Notes: generated from the letters alone by a model not told the origin. A stretch of 64,000 bases of DNA from Paraburkholderia caffeinilytica (GCF_003368325.1 NZ_CP031466.1:2976001-3040000); one strand, 5' to 3'; shown: positions 1 through 10,600, counted from the first letter of the stretch. Translations and numbers: made by a program.

Positions 1-605
1 AGCAGGCTCCAGCCGCGCGCGCCCTCCAGGCGCCCTGCTTCGATCACCTCGGGATTGATGCCCGTCAGGCCGGTGAGAAAGAGAATCATGCAGAACGGAA
101 TCTGCACCCAGAGCGCGGCAGCGATGATGCCGAAGGTGGCCATGTGCTCGTTGCCGAGTACGGGAATGCCGTGCCCCACGAGCACCTTCAGCAGACCGAA
201 GGCGGGATCGTAGAACCAGCTGAACACCAGCCCCACCACGACGCCTGGAATCACAAAAGGCGCAAAAAACAGCGATTTTGCAAGACGAATGCCGCGCATC
301 GCCTGATTCAGGTAGAGCGCAAAGGCGAGCCCGGCCGGCGGCGCGAGCAAGGTCAACGCGAGCCACAGCAGATTGTTCCCGAGTGCGGTGTAGAAGGTAT
401 CCGAGTGAAATAGCTCGCGATAATTGGCGAGCCCCACAAAGCTGCTCGGTCCCACACCGTCCCAGTTATAAAAGCTAAGCAGCACGCTGCGCACGATCGG
501 ATAGATGACGTACGCCGTGAACATCAGGCATGCGGGCGCCAGAAACAGCAGCGCGGCGCGGCGGCGGCGCCGCGCGAGCGGAGACGCAACGTTGGATGCA
601 GACAT
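1..605 (-). CDS. Carbohydrate ABC transporter permease (MalF/UgpA type), 3' end beyond window
   Basis: Inner-membrane permease of a sugar importer. The ATG at 605 opens an Arg-rich N-terminus (about residues 12-17) followed by a first membrane helix (LFLAPACLMFTAYVIYPIV). The frame stays open to the window edge, so about 201 residues are seen of an expected 290-310. Further hydrophobic segments and a proline-rich stretch (LLAPPAGLAFAL) fit the MalF-like binding-protein-dependent permease family. It lies 92 bp downstream of the binding-protein gene on the same strand and is probably cotranscribed with it. A second permease would be expected beyond the window. Substrate unknown. Confidence 0.85.
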   Translation of the reverse strand, partial: MSASNVASPLARRRRRAALLFLAPACLMFTAYVIYPIVRSVLLSFYNWDGVGPSSFVGLANYRELFHSDTFYTALGNNLLWLALTLLAPPAGLAFALYLNQAMRGIRLAKSLFFAPFVIPGVVVGLVFSWFYDPAFGLLKVLVGHGIPVLGNEHMATFGIIAAALWVQIPFCMILFLTGLTGINPEVIEAGRLEGARGWSL

Positions 606-697
606 GATTCGACTCGATAAAGCGCGCGTCGAGCGCGCACTCGGTGAAAGCGTATCGCCGCAGCGGAGGCGCAGACCGCATCCGCTGCGCAGGCTCA

Positions 698-1927
698 TTA
701 CTTGTAGATGCGCGTACGCGTCTCTTCGAGATGCGCGAGTACCTGATCGAGCGTCGACGGATCGCTGATGAAGCGCTGCATGCCCTTCATACCCTCGTCG
801 GCCATTTCCTTGGTCATGTCCCGATCGTAGAACTGCGCAATGCCGCCTTTCGTGTTGGACAGAATGTTGAATCCCGTCTTCGTGAACGGATCGTCGGACA
901 CGGTCGCCTGGTTGTTCGCCGGCAACGACCCGAACGCTTTGGCCCATCGCCCGTCCATTTCCGGCTTGGACATGAAGGCCAGAAAGCGGCGCGCATCGAC
1001 CTTGTTCTTCGCCTTGACGGGAATGTTCAGGCAGTCCGCCGAGCCGTCCTCCGCCACCTGAATCTTGGGGTCCATGAGCGGAAACTGAAAATAACCGACC
1101 TTCGGCTTGACGGTGTCGGGCAATGCGCCGGCGATGAAGCTACCCATCAGCATCATGGCGGCCTGGCCCTGTATCAGCAGAGGCTGAGACGAATCGAGCG
1201 TGTACGCGAGCGGGTTGTCGACAAAGTACTTGTTGTCGATCAGGACTTTCCAGGCTTCATACACTTTCTTGACACGCGCATCGGTATAGGGCACCTTGCC
1301 GTTCATCAATTGCATGTGGAACGCGTAGCCGTTCAGGCGCAGATCGATATAGTCGAACCAGGCGGCGAGCGTCCACGAGTCGCGGCCGCCCACTGCGATG
1401 GGCGCAATCCCTGCGGCTTTGAGCTTCTTGCAGGCGTCGAGGAATTCGTCCCACGTCCTGGGTTCGCCTTTGATGCCGACCTTGTCGAATAGATCCTTGC
1501 GGTAGAACATCCCCCACGAAAAGTAGTCGGTCGGCAACGCGTACTGCTTGCTTCCATATGACGAGGGCTCTTTCAGGGAAGCAAGGCTGGCGTTCCAGCC
1601 GTTCTTCTGCCAGTCGCCGGACAGGTCTTCCAGCAGACCGCGTTCGACGTAATAGCGCATCCGTTCGCCCTCGTGCCACTTGACGATATCGGGTGCCTCC
1701 GAAATCAGCCAGCCGGGAAGCTGAACCTTGTATGCCTCCTCCTCGATAAACGCCGCCTTCACATTGACATCGGGATTTGCCTTCTCGAATTCGGCAATCG
1801 CCGTGTCCCAGAAGGCACGCTGATTCGCGCCCTTGAACGCAATGTTGACCGTCAGCGTGCCGGCGTGAACCTGCGCGGCAAAGACCAGCGCCGCGCCGAG
1901 TAGCGACAGGCGGAAACCCTGTTTCAT
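698..1927 (-). CDS. Carbohydrate ABC transporter substrate-binding protein (family 1)
   Basis: Periplasmic solute-binding protein that should deliver a sugar or oligosaccharide to the neighbouring permease. The start at 1927 (MKQGFRLSLLG) is chosen because it has an AAGGAGAC ribosome site and begins a clean Sec signal peptide ending at AQVHA; longer in-frame starts would overlap the ATPase gene. The mature part has the family-1 pattern: an early VNIAFKGANQ strand, FEKANPDVNV, PDIVKWHEG, a YALPTDYFSWGMFYRKDLFDKVGI block, and a late ARRFLAFMSKPE segment. At 409 residues it is of normal length. It is 20 bp after the ATPase gene. The exact substrate cannot be read from the sequence. Confidence 0.9.
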   Translation of the reverse strand: MKQGFRLSLLGAALVFAAQVHAGTLTVNIAFKGANQRAFWDTAIAEFEKANPDVNVKAAFIEEEAYKVQLPGWLISEAPDIVKWHEGERMRYYVERGLLEDLSGDWQKNGWNASLASLKEPSSYGSKQYALPTDYFSWGMFYRKDLFDKVGIKGEPRTWDEFLDACKKLKAAGIAPIAVGGRDSWTLAAWFDYIDLRLNGYAFHMQLMNGKVPYTDARVKKVYEAWKVLIDNKYFVDNPLAYTLDSSQPLLIQGQAAMMLMGSFIAGALPDTVKPKVGYFQFPLMDPKIQVAEDGSADCLNIPVKAKNKVDARRFLAFMSKPEMDGRWAKAFGSLPANNQATVSDDPFTKTGFNILSNTKGGIAQFYDRDMTKEMADEGMKGMQRFISDPSTLDQVLAHLEETRTRIYK

Positions 1928-1947
1928 TTTCGTCTCCTTGAATCTTG

Positions 1948-3093
1948 TTATGCAGCACAAACAGCGAGGCCATCCTGGTTGAAGAGGTGGCATGACGCGG
2001 GGTCGATGGCGAGGCGGACCGTTTCGCCGACGCGGACCGGCGTATTGCCCTGGACCTTGACGAGCAGCGTCGCGCCGTCCGGGTCGTTGCAATGCAGATA
2101 GCTTTGCTCGCCAAGCCGCTCGATCAGCGAGACCGGGCGCGTCAGGTGCGCGGCACTCGTCTTCTCCGGACTTGCCGGTTCTGTGTGGGTCACGGACACG
2201 TGTTCGGGACGCACGCCCAGCGTCACGGGCTGGCCTGGCTCCAGCCGCCTCGCGACGCTACCGACACGGACGGGTTCCTGAGAACTGTTGAGGATGACGG
2301 TGACACTCGAGCCATCGACGTGGCTCACACTGGCAGGCAGGAAATTCATCTGCGGCGAACCAATGAACCCGGCCACGAAGCGGCTGTTCGGCCGCAAATA
2401 CAAATCCATCGGCGTGCCGATCTGCGCGATGCTGCCCGACCCGGCTGCGTCGCGGCTGACGTTGAGCAGTACGATCTTGTCGGCGAGCGTCATCGCTTCG
2501 ACCTGGTCGTGCGTCACGTACACCATGCTTGCCGTGCTGAAGCGGCGATGAATCCGCGCGATTTCCACGCGCGTCTGGCCGCGCAAGGTCGCGTCCAGGT
2601 TCGAGAGAGGTTCATCGAACAGAAACACGCCCGGCTCGCGGACAATCGCGCGTCCAATCGCCACGCGCTGGCGTTGCCCACCCGACAAGGCTGCCGGCTT
2701 GCGATCGAGCAGCGGCTCGAGCTGGAGAATCCTTGCCGCCTCTCTGACTTTGCGATCCACCTCGGATGCCGGCAATTTCGCGAGTTTCAGACCAAAACTC
2801 ATGTTCTCCGCGACCGTCATGTGCGGAAACAGCGCGTAGCTCTGAAACACCATCGCGACGCCCCGCCTGGCGGGCGGCACCGTGTTGACCACCCGGCTGC
2901 CGATCGAAATTTCACCGGCACTCGGGTCTTCGAGACCGGCGATGATGCGCAGAAGAGTCGATTTTCCGCAGCCGGACGGCCCCAGGAACACGCAAAACTC
3001 GTCTTCGGCAATGTCGAGATTGACATCGCGAAGCACCGGCGGGTTTCCGTCGAACTCCTTCGAGATGCCTCGCAAGGATATGGCAGCCATCAC
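1948..3093 (-). CDS. ABC transporter ATP-binding protein (MalK/UgpC type)
   Basis: Cytoplasmic ATPase that powers the adjacent sugar importer. Walker A is GPSGCGKST (about residues 38-46), the signature is LSGGQRQRVAIGRA, Walker B is VFLFDEPLSNLD, and the switch His is in VTHD. The C-terminal third (about 240-381) forms the OB-fold regulatory extension seen in MalK, UgpC and MsmX, ending in a TOBE-like LGVRPEHVSV. Two Met codons are adjacent (3093 and 3090); either fits the TGGAGACG ribosome site. It is the first gene of the leftward operon, which is unusual because the binding protein more often comes first. A palindromic operator lies 12 bp upstream of the start. Confidence 0.93.
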   Translation of the reverse strand: MMAAISLRGISKEFDGNPPVLRDVNLDIAEDEFCVFLGPSGCGKSTLLRIIAGLEDPSAGEISIGSRVVNTVPPARRGVAMVFQSYALFPHMTVAENMSFGLKLAKLPASEVDRKVREAARILQLEPLLDRKPAALSGGQRQRVAIGRAIVREPGVFLFDEPLSNLDATLRGQTRVEIARIHRRFSTASMVYVTHDQVEAMTLADKIVLLNVSRDAAGSGSIAQIGTPMDLYLRPNSRFVAGFIGSPQMNFLPASVSHVDGSSVTVILNSSQEPVRVGSVARRLEPGQPVTLGVRPEHVSVTHTEPASPEKTSAAHLTRPVSLIERLGEQSYLHCNDPDGATLLVKVQGNTPVRVGETVRLAIDPASCHLFNQDGLAVCAA

Positions 3094-3104
3094 GTCTCCA
3101 GATT

Positions 3105-3124
3105 TTGGTTTAACGTTAAACCAA
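3105..3124. promoter_or_regulatory. Perfect 20-bp palindrome, probable LacI-family operator
   Basis: Two 10-base arms, each read as TTGGTTTAAC from its outer end, meet at a central AACGTT. The symmetric CG centre and A/T-rich half-sites are typical of LacI-family operators. It sits between the leftward sugar ABC operon (start 3093) and the rightward LacI-family gene (start 3332), so close to the ATPase start that bound repressor would block the promoter or ribosome loading. Confidence 0.75.
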
Positions 3125-3331
3125 GCTTGCCGAAAAATACGGCCAGCGGCCGTTCGGGAGGTCAGTCAACGTCTATATGTGACGGAAAGTTAGCAGCGGC
3201 CGGTTCGCTTGGCAAGTACTTTTTTCGGTGCCGGATAGCTCAACGGTTTCCCGCGTACGTTGGTAACATCGGGGGCTGTGACGATATGGACGCGCATGTA
3301 AGCGACAACATAGGAAGAGGCTGGAGAAAGA

Positions 3332-4369
3332 ATGTCCAAGCGAGAAGGGCTGATGGCAACGATCAAGGAGGTGGCTGCGCTGGCAGGCGTCACGCCAACC
3401 ACCGTATCGAACGTACTCCGGGGCCGTGGGCGCGTTGGAACGGAAACACGGGAACGCGTGCTCGAAGCGGTCGCCGCGAAAGGTTATCGCCCGAATCTGA
3501 ACGCTCGCGCGCTTGTGGAGCGTCGGGCACCAACGCTGGCTTTGATGCTGGGCTGCATCACCAATCCGTTTTATCCGGAATTCACCTTGCAGGCTAACAA
3601 CGCCGCACGTCGTCATGGGCGCTTTCTTTTGGTTTGCAATACTGATTATGAGCCCGATGGCGGAACAGGATTTCTGGCGGACGTCGCTGGGTCGCTGTCG
3701 GATGGGATCCTCGTGGCGAATAACGGCGATCTTCACATCGACGAGCTAACTGCAATTCAGGCCGCGGGCACACCCGTCGTCATTTCCATCTGGGAATCTC
3801 CCGATATCTCTCCGGGTATCCCTTGTGTGGCGTTCGATTCCCATAAGGCCGGCTTCATTGCGACGGAGCATTTGCTTGACCTGGGACACCACCGTATCGG
3901 CGCTCTGATCGGGAGTGCAAAAAATGGCATTCATGGCGGGCGATATCGGGGGTTCCACGACGCGCTTCGATCGAGGAAGGTCAAACATATTCAGGCTGAC
4001 GCGCGGTTTGTGACCGACTCATATCAAGGCGGTTTCGACGCTGCCGTAGACCTGCTTAAGGCGCGCCCAGACCTGACAGCGCTGTTCGTATCCAATGATC
4101 TGCCGGCGCTCGGCGCGCTCAACGCCGCGGCCACGCTCGGCCTGCGTGTTCCTGAGGATATTTCGATCGTCAGCATCACCAACATCGAATTGGCCAGTCA
4201 GTCGCGGCCTGCTTTGACTACGGTTGCCATTCCTACTGCCGAGATGGCGGAGCAGAGTATCGACCTACTCATTAAGCTCGGTGCCGGCGAGATGGATGTT
4301 CCGGCAATGATTCGCACTGCGGACCCGGTACTGGTCAGGCGCGCCTCGACGGCACCCGTGAAGAAGTGA
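3332..4369 (+). CDS. LacI-family transcriptional regulator
   Basis: Sugar-responsive repressor. The N-terminal helix-turn-helix reads TIKEVAALAGVTPTTVSNVL and is followed by the hinge helix region (RPNLNARALVERRA). A periplasmic-binding-protein-like sensor domain fills the rest (LALMLGCITNPFY, AFDSHKAGFIATEHLLDLGHHRIG, TALFVSNDLPALGAL). At 345 residues it is of family length. The start at 3332 has GGAGAAAG upstream; a second ATG at 3353 would begin exactly at the HTH and is the alternative. It is divergent from the sugar ABC operon across a perfect palindrome and very probably controls it. Ligand unknown. Confidence 0.92.
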   Translation: MSKREGLMATIKEVAALAGVTPTTVSNVLRGRGRVGTETRERVLEAVAAKGYRPNLNARALVERRAPTLALMLGCITNPFYPEFTLQANNAARRHGRFLLVCNTDYEPDGGTGFLADVAGSLSDGILVANNGDLHIDELTAIQAAGTPVVISIWESPDISPGIPCVAFDSHKAGFIATEHLLDLGHHRIGALIGSAKNGIHGGRYRGFHDALRSRKVKHIQADARFVTDSYQGGFDAAVDLLKARPDLTALFVSNDLPALGALNAAATLGLRVPEDISIVSITNIELASQSRPALTTVAIPTAEMAEQSIDLLIKLGAGEMDVPAMIRTADPVLVRRASTAPVKK

Positions 4370-4376
4370 ATCACAA

Positions 4377-4396
4377 GCGTGGCCATACAGCCACGC
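4377..4396. terminator. Hairpin between convergent genes
   Basis: A 7-bp stem GCGTGGC/GCCACGC with a 6-nt loop lies between the ends of the LacI-family gene (4369) and the leftward SRPBCC gene (4409). There is no good T tract on either strand, so terminator function is likely from position rather than proven by structure. Confidence 0.4.
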
Positions 4397-4408
4397 CCCT
4401 TGCTTCCG

Positions 4409-4954
4409 CTAATTTTGCGTCACAGTCTCCAGAACGTTCTTCAGCCGCAACACGGCCTGGTCGGACTCGTCCTGAATTCGCGCGCGCAAAACAAGCCAAT
4501 TGAGTATCGCAAACCACAACGACGGCGCGCGATACGTAAACACACGCTCGAAATGTGTGCCGCTCGCGGTCGATGTCAGTGAATAGGTGACGGCGCCAGC
4601 CGGGTTGCCAGCAATTTTTCCCTCGATCGTCCATTTGCGTGGAGGCTCCCGCGCAGTGACTGTCCACACTACGCTGCCTCGTCGGCCCGCCACCCGAAAT
4701 TGCTCGGTGACCTGTTCGCCCAGATCAAGCGGGTGGTCGACGGCGCCATTGACCGCGAGCGACGATGGATGCCAGACGGGCCAGTGAGCCGGTGTCGTGA
4801 CATAGTCGAACACGATTTCCGGAGGGCGTTGAATCAACGCAACCGTAGAGACGCGCGTGTCGATCAGAACCCGCTGAGGCAATGGCACAAAGAGCAACGC
4901 GATGGTCACGAGCACGGCCAATATCGCCGTCAGATACCGAGTACGTTTCTTCAT
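4409..4954 (-). CDS. SRPBCC (START-like) family protein with N-terminal membrane anchor
   Basis: A hydrophobic-ligand-binding START-like fold is suggested by PPEIVFDYVTTPAHWPVWHPSS, the classic SRPBCC opening, followed by alternating strands (VTEQFRVAGRRGSVVWTVT, RKWTIEGKI) and a long C-terminal helix. Residues about 6-25 form a membrane helix (YLTAILAVLVTIALLFVPL), so the domain is probably tethered to the inner membrane facing the periplasm. The start at 4954 was chosen over an upstream in-frame start because it directly precedes the anchor. It lies 75 bp after the SulP gene on the same strand, so the two are likely cotranscribed. Function unknown. Confidence 0.75.
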   Translation of the reverse strand: MKKRTRYLTAILAVLVTIALLFVPLPQRVLIDTRVSTVALIQRPPEIVFDYVTTPAHWPVWHPSSLAVNGAVDHPLDLGEQVTEQFRVAGRRGSVVWTVTAREPPRKWTIEGKIAGNPAGAVTYSLTSTASGTHFERVFTYRAPSLWFAILNWLVLRARIQDESDQAVLRLKNVLETVTQN

Positions 4955-5029
4955 AGCGATTGCCTCTATACACTCGGAACACCTGAAGATTCCCTTTCGA
5001 CGGTCAACCCCAATGACAAGGCATGCCAA

Positions 5030-7261
5030 TCAATGAGCCGCGCGCAAGGCCTCGTCCGCGATGGCCAGCCGAGACGCCATGACCTTGACGACAAAACGAT
5101 GAACCTGCTGCGCCGTCACGGGATCATCGTCCTCGAGTGCATGCAACGACTCGAGCGTCAAACGCCGGATCCGCACGGGACCTTCTGCGAGTACATCCGC
5201 GCTACGCGGCTGCCGTGTGTAGAGCGCCATTTCGCCGACGATCGTACCAGGCCCGAACGAGCGGAGCCTGAGGGTTCGCCCATTCGCAAGCGGCAGCATA
5301 ACGGCGACACGTCCGCTCTCGACAAAGTACATGGCGTCCGCCAGGTCGCCGTGACGGAACACCGCCTGCCCCGCGCCAAGCTCGCACACGTCGAGCAGAG
5401 TCAATAGCCTTTCGAGCCCGTCGGGCGTGAAATGCGGCGCGAGCATTGCACGAAAGTCCTCCTGGGCGCCAGGCAGGATGCGTGCGTCCGACTCGAGAAG
5501 CGCGTTTTCAATCCACTCCAGACCGGCATCCAGCGTGGGGAACTCGCGAATCCGAAGATTCAGCACGCCGGTCTTCACAAGCAGTTCACGCGAGCGTGTT
5601 GGCAGCCCCGTCAACACCAGCTCCGCATCGATCGTCGCGCATAGTTGCCTGAGCTTGACGAAGCTGACCGATACCGACGCGTCCATGCCATTGGTCGCAG
5701 CGAAGTCGAGCACGACGAAGCGGACGGATATCGGTCCACGCCTCGCCAGCCGTTCGCGCACACGCTGCAAGATCGAATTGGCCGTGCCGAAAAAGAGGAA
5801 ACCCTGCAAGCACGTTCCGCACACCTGCGCACCGAGTGCATGAAGCCGTTCGGTAGCCTCAATGCTGCGCTCCACGTTCGACGTGCGCGTGCTGCCGTCG
5901 AACTCCATGCGAACGCAACTGACCCGGCCGTACAGCAGCGCGAACATCACACATGCGGCGATGACCCCGGCCACCACACCCGCAACCACGCCGTAAAAGG
6001 CAATGGCGCCGAGGATCAGCGGCACGAGGAGATACTCATGCCAGTTGAGCTTGCTATACGCGCCGACCAGCCACTGGATCAACAGCCGAAGTCCCATGAA
6101 GAGCTGCAACCCGACCAGCACCGGCACCGGGAACAGCGCAGCCACGTCCGGCGAAACGGCCAGCACGAACAGGCACGCGAGCGAGGCGAACACCCCCGCC
6201 ATACGGCTTGTCGCGCCGGCGCGCGCGTTGAGCATCGACCGGTTGAACGATTGGTAACCGACCATCCCGCCTAGCATCCCGCTCGCGATGTTGGCGATGC
6301 CGGCCGCCCGCATCTCACGGTTCAGATCGATGTCTTCGCCCGTGGCCGCGCCAATCGCTGTCGAATTCATCAGAATCGTGATCGCCGAAATCGAGGTGAC
6401 GACGAGCGTCTCCGGCAAGTGCGCAACGATTGCCGACCAGTCGACGCTCCCGCGCGCCGGCAATGCCGGCAGATGCAGCTCGGGAATCCGCAAGGGGTGC
6501 AGCGCCACGCGCGGAAGCATGAGGCCGGTATGACGGGCGTCGTCGATCGACACGCCTGCGGCAGGCAGCAGCACATAGAACAGCGCGACGCCGAGTCCCA
6601 GGATGATCGGCAGCGCGGCAACGTGGTTCCAGGTGCGCGACAGGAGTGTGGCTGACGCGCACACCAGCGCGGCGGGTATCCACATGAGCCAGTTCACGTG
6701 AAGCACGAGGGCCAATGTGTGCCAGCTCAAAGGCTCGCCGGTCACGACCCGGAACGCGCCGGCCAGCAGGAGATAGCCCGTACCGGCAAGGAAGCCGCCC
6801 ACCACCGGATAAGGAAGGAATTGCAGGGAGCGGCTGCGTTTCGAAGAACCGACCGCATACAGAATGACGCCTGTCACCACCGAACACAGCGCGATGGCGA
6901 TCAGCACGGTAAACAAGACGGTTTGCGCAGTTCCGCCGTCAGCCCGCACGCTGCTCGCGACCCCGGCCGCCACACCGGCAAGAAACGCTGTCGCGTTGCC
7001 GTCGGGTCCGGCGATATTCATGCGCATGGAGCTCGTCAGGGCAATCACCAGCGCTGTCACGACGCAACTAATGAAGGCCGTGGCCATGCCAAGCCCGGCA
7101 TAACGGGCAAGGTCCGCGCTGAAGATCATGGTGCCCAGGCTGATGGCGTAGCAGAGCATGACCAGGGTCGACACCATGCCGGCCGTCAGGTCTCCGAACA
7201 GGCCCGTGATGCGCGGCCCGGGGCGGGCGTCGGGCGAAGAACCTGTCGTAGCTGGCTTCAC
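5030..7261 (-). CDS. SulP-family anion transporter with STAS and cyclic-nucleotide-binding domains
   Basis: Inner-membrane SulP (SLC26-like) transporter, probably for sulfate, bicarbonate or a carboxylate. Residues about 20-430 hold the transmembrane core (LFGDLTAGMVSTLVMLCYAIS; AGPDGNATAFLAG; GMLGGMVGYQSFNRSMLNARAGATSRMAG). A STAS domain follows (about 470-595; VVLDFAATNGMDASVSVSF). The last about 125 residues are a Crp-like cyclic-nucleotide-binding domain with an intact phosphate-binding cassette (GEMALYTRQPRSA, containing the expected Glu and Arg). Start is GTG at 7261 with GGGGGAG upstream. The gene is divergent from a class III adenylate cyclase, so cAMP control of transport is plausible. 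Plain SulP proteins of about 500-600 residues lack the C-terminal module. Confidence 0.9.
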   Translation of the reverse strand: MKPATTGSSPDARPGPRITGLFGDLTAGMVSTLVMLCYAISLGTMIFSADLARYAGLGMATAFISCVVTALVIALTSSMRMNIAGPDGNATAFLAGVAAGVASSVRADGGTAQTVLFTVLIAIALCSVVTGVILYAVGSSKRSRSLQFLPYPVVGGFLAGTGYLLLAGAFRVVTGEPLSWHTLALVLHVNWLMWIPAALVCASATLLSRTWNHVAALPIILGLGVALFYVLLPAAGVSIDDARHTGLMLPRVALHPLRIPELHLPALPARGSVDWSAIVAHLPETLVVTSISAITILMNSTAIGAATGEDIDLNREMRAAGIANIASGMLGGMVGYQSFNRSMLNARAGATSRMAGVFASLACLFVLAVSPDVAALFPVPVLVGLQLFMGLRLLIQWLVGAYSKLNWHEYLLVPLILGAIAFYGVVAGVVAGVIAACVMFALLYGRVSCVRMEFDGSTRTSNVERSIEATERLHALGAQVCGTCLQGFLFFGTANSILQRVRERLARRGPISVRFVVLDFAATNGMDASVSVSFVKLRQLCATIDAELVLTGLPTRSRELLVKTGVLNLRIREFPTLDAGLEWIENALLESDARILPGAQEDFRAMLAPHFTPDGLERLLTLLDVCELGAGQAVFRHGDLADAMYFVESGRVAVMLPLANGRTLRLRSFGPGTIVGEMALYTRQPRSADVLAEGPVRIRRLTLESLHALEDDDPVTAQQVHRFVVKVMASRLAIADEALRAAH

Positions 7262-7632
7262 AGTGCTCCCCCGTGAGAGCGGATGGAATCTTGCTTGGGC
7301 CGAGCCCGATTCGCTAAGCAGTATCCGTCGCCGTCGCGACCCGTGTCAAACGCGCTGCGGCATGCCGACATGCCACTGGGTGAAGCCGCATTCACCTCGT
7401 CGCGCATGCCCGGTATCCGATTCCTTCGAGCTGGACGTACACTGTATGTTCGTCAGGAAGCCCAGAACGCCGGGGTCGTTGCGCAGTCACTGCCGGACAA
7501 CAGGTTATGAGTCGATTTGTATGACTTGTTGGTGCAACGCGGCCCGGTTCACGCATACGGTTCGATAGCCGGCGCGGCAACCCGCTGCGACGCCCGTACG
7601 CGCATTTGAACACTTCGGATCAGGCGGCGGCG
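7262..7632. other. Divergent intergenic region between SulP transporter and adenylate cyclase
   Basis: About 370 bp hold the promoters of both divergent genes. I see no convincing sigma-70 promoter or long palindrome. A TTG at 7606 would extend the cyclase by nine residues, but the ATG at 7633 after AGGCGGCGG is the better start. Confidence 0.4.
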
Positions 7633-10600
7633 ATGGATATCGATCAGTGGCTGCATGCATTGGGGCTTGAGCAATACGCGCCCGCATTCGCCCGGAACGA
7701 CATCGATTTCACGATGCTGGCACAGCTCGACGACGCGGACCTGAAAGAACTCGGCATCCTCTCGCTCGGCCACCGCAAGCGCCTGCTGGCATCCATTGCC
7801 GATCAACGGGGCGCCGCATCGCGTACAGCCTCCCCTGCCGTGAATGCCCCCGCCAGCGAGCGCCGGCAAGTCACCATTCTGTTTGCCGATCTATGTGGTT
7901 TTACCGCGCTATCGCAGACGCTCGATCCGGAAGAGTTACGCGAGCTCACCGGCCGCTACACAGCGCTCGTCGATCGGATCGTCCTCGGTTACGGCGGCAC
8001 GATCGACAAACACATCGGCGATGCGGTGATGGCCATCTTCGGAGCGCCGCGTGCGCACGACACTGATCCGCTGCGCGCGGCGCGGGCGGCATTGGAGATT
8101 CATGAGGCACTTACCGGACTGGGCGAACCCGCGTCACCTCCGTTGAGGGCGCATGTGGGCATTGCCAGCGGCGAGGTGGTCGCGGGGCCGCTCGAACGCG
8201 CGGACGTTCAGGACTACACGGTGCTTGGCGACTCCGTGAACCTCGCCGCCCGCCTGGTTGCCGCGGCCGGCCCAGGTGAGACGCTGCTCTCGGAGAAAGT
8301 CCATCGCGCGCTCGGTGACAGCGTGATGAGCGAAGCCGTCGGCGAGATGCGCTTCAAGGGCATCGACTCGCCGGTACGCGTGTGGCGTCTACACGGTCTC
8401 GCCCTTGAACCCGCCACCGTCAGCCGCGGTGTTTTTGTCGGTCGCAAAGCGGAGTTCGAGCAGTTCAAGGGCCTTGCCCGCGCGTGCCTCGAGCAGCGGG
8501 CCGGTCACGTCGTCTACGTCCGCGGTGAGGCAGGCATCGGCAAGACACGGCTTGTCGACGAGATGCGCCGGTTCGTCGAAATGCTGGGCTTTTCCAGCCA
8601 CCGCGGCCTCGTGCTGGATTTCGGCGTGGGCAAAGGCCAGGCCCCAATCCGCACCATTGTCGGCAGCCTGCTGGGCCTGTCGTCTACGGCCGGCCCGGAT
8701 GAGCGGCGCGCCGCCGCCGGACGAGTGGTCGCATCCGGAGCCGTCAGCCGCGAGCAGCTCATGTTTCTTCACGACATCCTCGACCTCACGCAAACCGGCG
8801 AGTGGCGCACGCTTTACGACGCAATGGACAATACCGCGCGCACGCGCGGCAAGCGCGCGGTTGCGGCAGCAATCGCGGAGGATGTCTGCCGCCACACGCC
8901 AACCATGATTATCGTGGAGGACCTTCATTGGGCCGACCCGCAGGTGCTCGGATACCTGGCCGCCTTCGCTGCGGCTATCGCGAACGGTCCCGGCCTGCTT
9001 GTGATGACGTCGCGGGTGGACGGCGATCCGCTCGACGCGGGATGGCGGGCAAGTTGCCACGGCACGTCCTTCGCCACGATCGATCTTGGCCCGCTGCGCA
9101 GCGACGAAGCATTGAAGCTTGCCGGCAGTTTTATCGATGCGACCCAGCGCGTCGCGCTCGCCTGTATCGAACGAGCCGGCGGCAACCCGCTGTTCCTCGA
9201 GCAACTCCTGCACAACGCCGAGGAAGGTAGCGACGAGGCGGTCCCCGCGACAATCCAGAGCCTCGTGCTGGCTCGCATGGACAGACTGTCGGCGCGAGAC
9301 CGCGAGGCGTTCCAGGCTGCCGCGGTAATCGGACAGCGCTTTGGCCTCGCCTTGCTGCGGCGGCTGATCGATGCACCGGATTACGTCTGTCACGGGCTTG
9401 TCGCCAACGCGCTTGTCGTGCCCGAGGGCGAAGACTTCCTGTTTGCCCACGCACTCATTCAGGAGAGCGCCTACTCGACGCTGCTGCGAGCACGCCGGCG
9501 CGAGTTGCACCGCCTGGCGGCCGACTGGTTTGCAGCAACCGACCCTGTACTGCGCGCCCAGCATCTCGATCGCGCCGAGGACGAGCGGGCGCCGCAGGCC
9601 TACCTCGACGCCGCGATCGCGCAACGCGCGGCCTACTTCACCGAGGCCGCGTTCAGACTGGTCGACCGAGGTCTGCAGATCGTGCAAAGCGACACGGAAC
9701 GCCACGCGCTCATCTGTCTCAAGGGCGAGCTCCAACGAGATCTCGGCGACATCGCTGCGTCGATTGCGACATACCGCGCGGCCCTGGCCGCCGCACCTGA
9801 CGAAGCGAGTCTCTGTCAGTCCCAGCTTGGACTCGCCGAAGGTCTGCGAGTCAACGAAGGTCTCGTGGAAGCCCTGTCGCTGCTCGACGCGGCACAGCAA
9901 GTGGCGCAACGTCTGGACAAGGTGCCCGAACTCGCGCGCCTGCATCACCTGCGCGGCAACATTCTCTTTCCGCTTGGCAGGATTGACGATTGCCGTACCG
10001 AGCATGAGCGTGGACTCGTCCACGCGCGGCGCCTCGAATTGCCCGAAGCGGAGGCTCGCGCGCTCGGCGGCCTCGCGGATGCTGCCTATGCGCAAGGGCG
10101 AATGCGCACCGCTTTCGAGCACTTCAGCCGATGCGTGACGTTGAGTCGCGAACACGGTTTCGGCCGCATCGAGGTCGCCAATCGTTCGATGGTCGGCTTC
10201 AGCAGAATCTACCTCAACGATGCACGCGCCGCGCGCGAAGACCTGAGCGCCGCCGCGCACGCCGCCGCGCTGGTCGGCCAACCGCGTGCGCAGATGCTGT
10301 GCGAAACGTTGGGCGTGTTTGTCTGCTACGAATTGGGCGACATGCAGGCTGCTCTCACCCATCTCGAGCGCGAGATGCTGATCATCCGTCAACTGGGCGC
10401 ACGCCGCTTCGAGGCACAGAATCTGGAAATGCGCGCGCGAGTGCTGCTCGTCGGCGGACAGCGGCGAGAAGCCGCCGACTTGCTGCGCGAAGCGCTAGCG
10501 ATTTGCCGCGAAGTGGGCACGCAGTTCAGCGCACCGAAGGCCATCGGCGTGTTAAGCCGCGCCGTCGAGGACGACGGCGAACGCGCGCGTCTACTCGCCG

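Noticed and set aside
8389..10392. A 667-codon open frame antisense to the adenylate cyclase
   Set aside because: High GC creates long antisense frames. The sense protein has complete catalytic motifs, while the antisense product has no recognisable domain.
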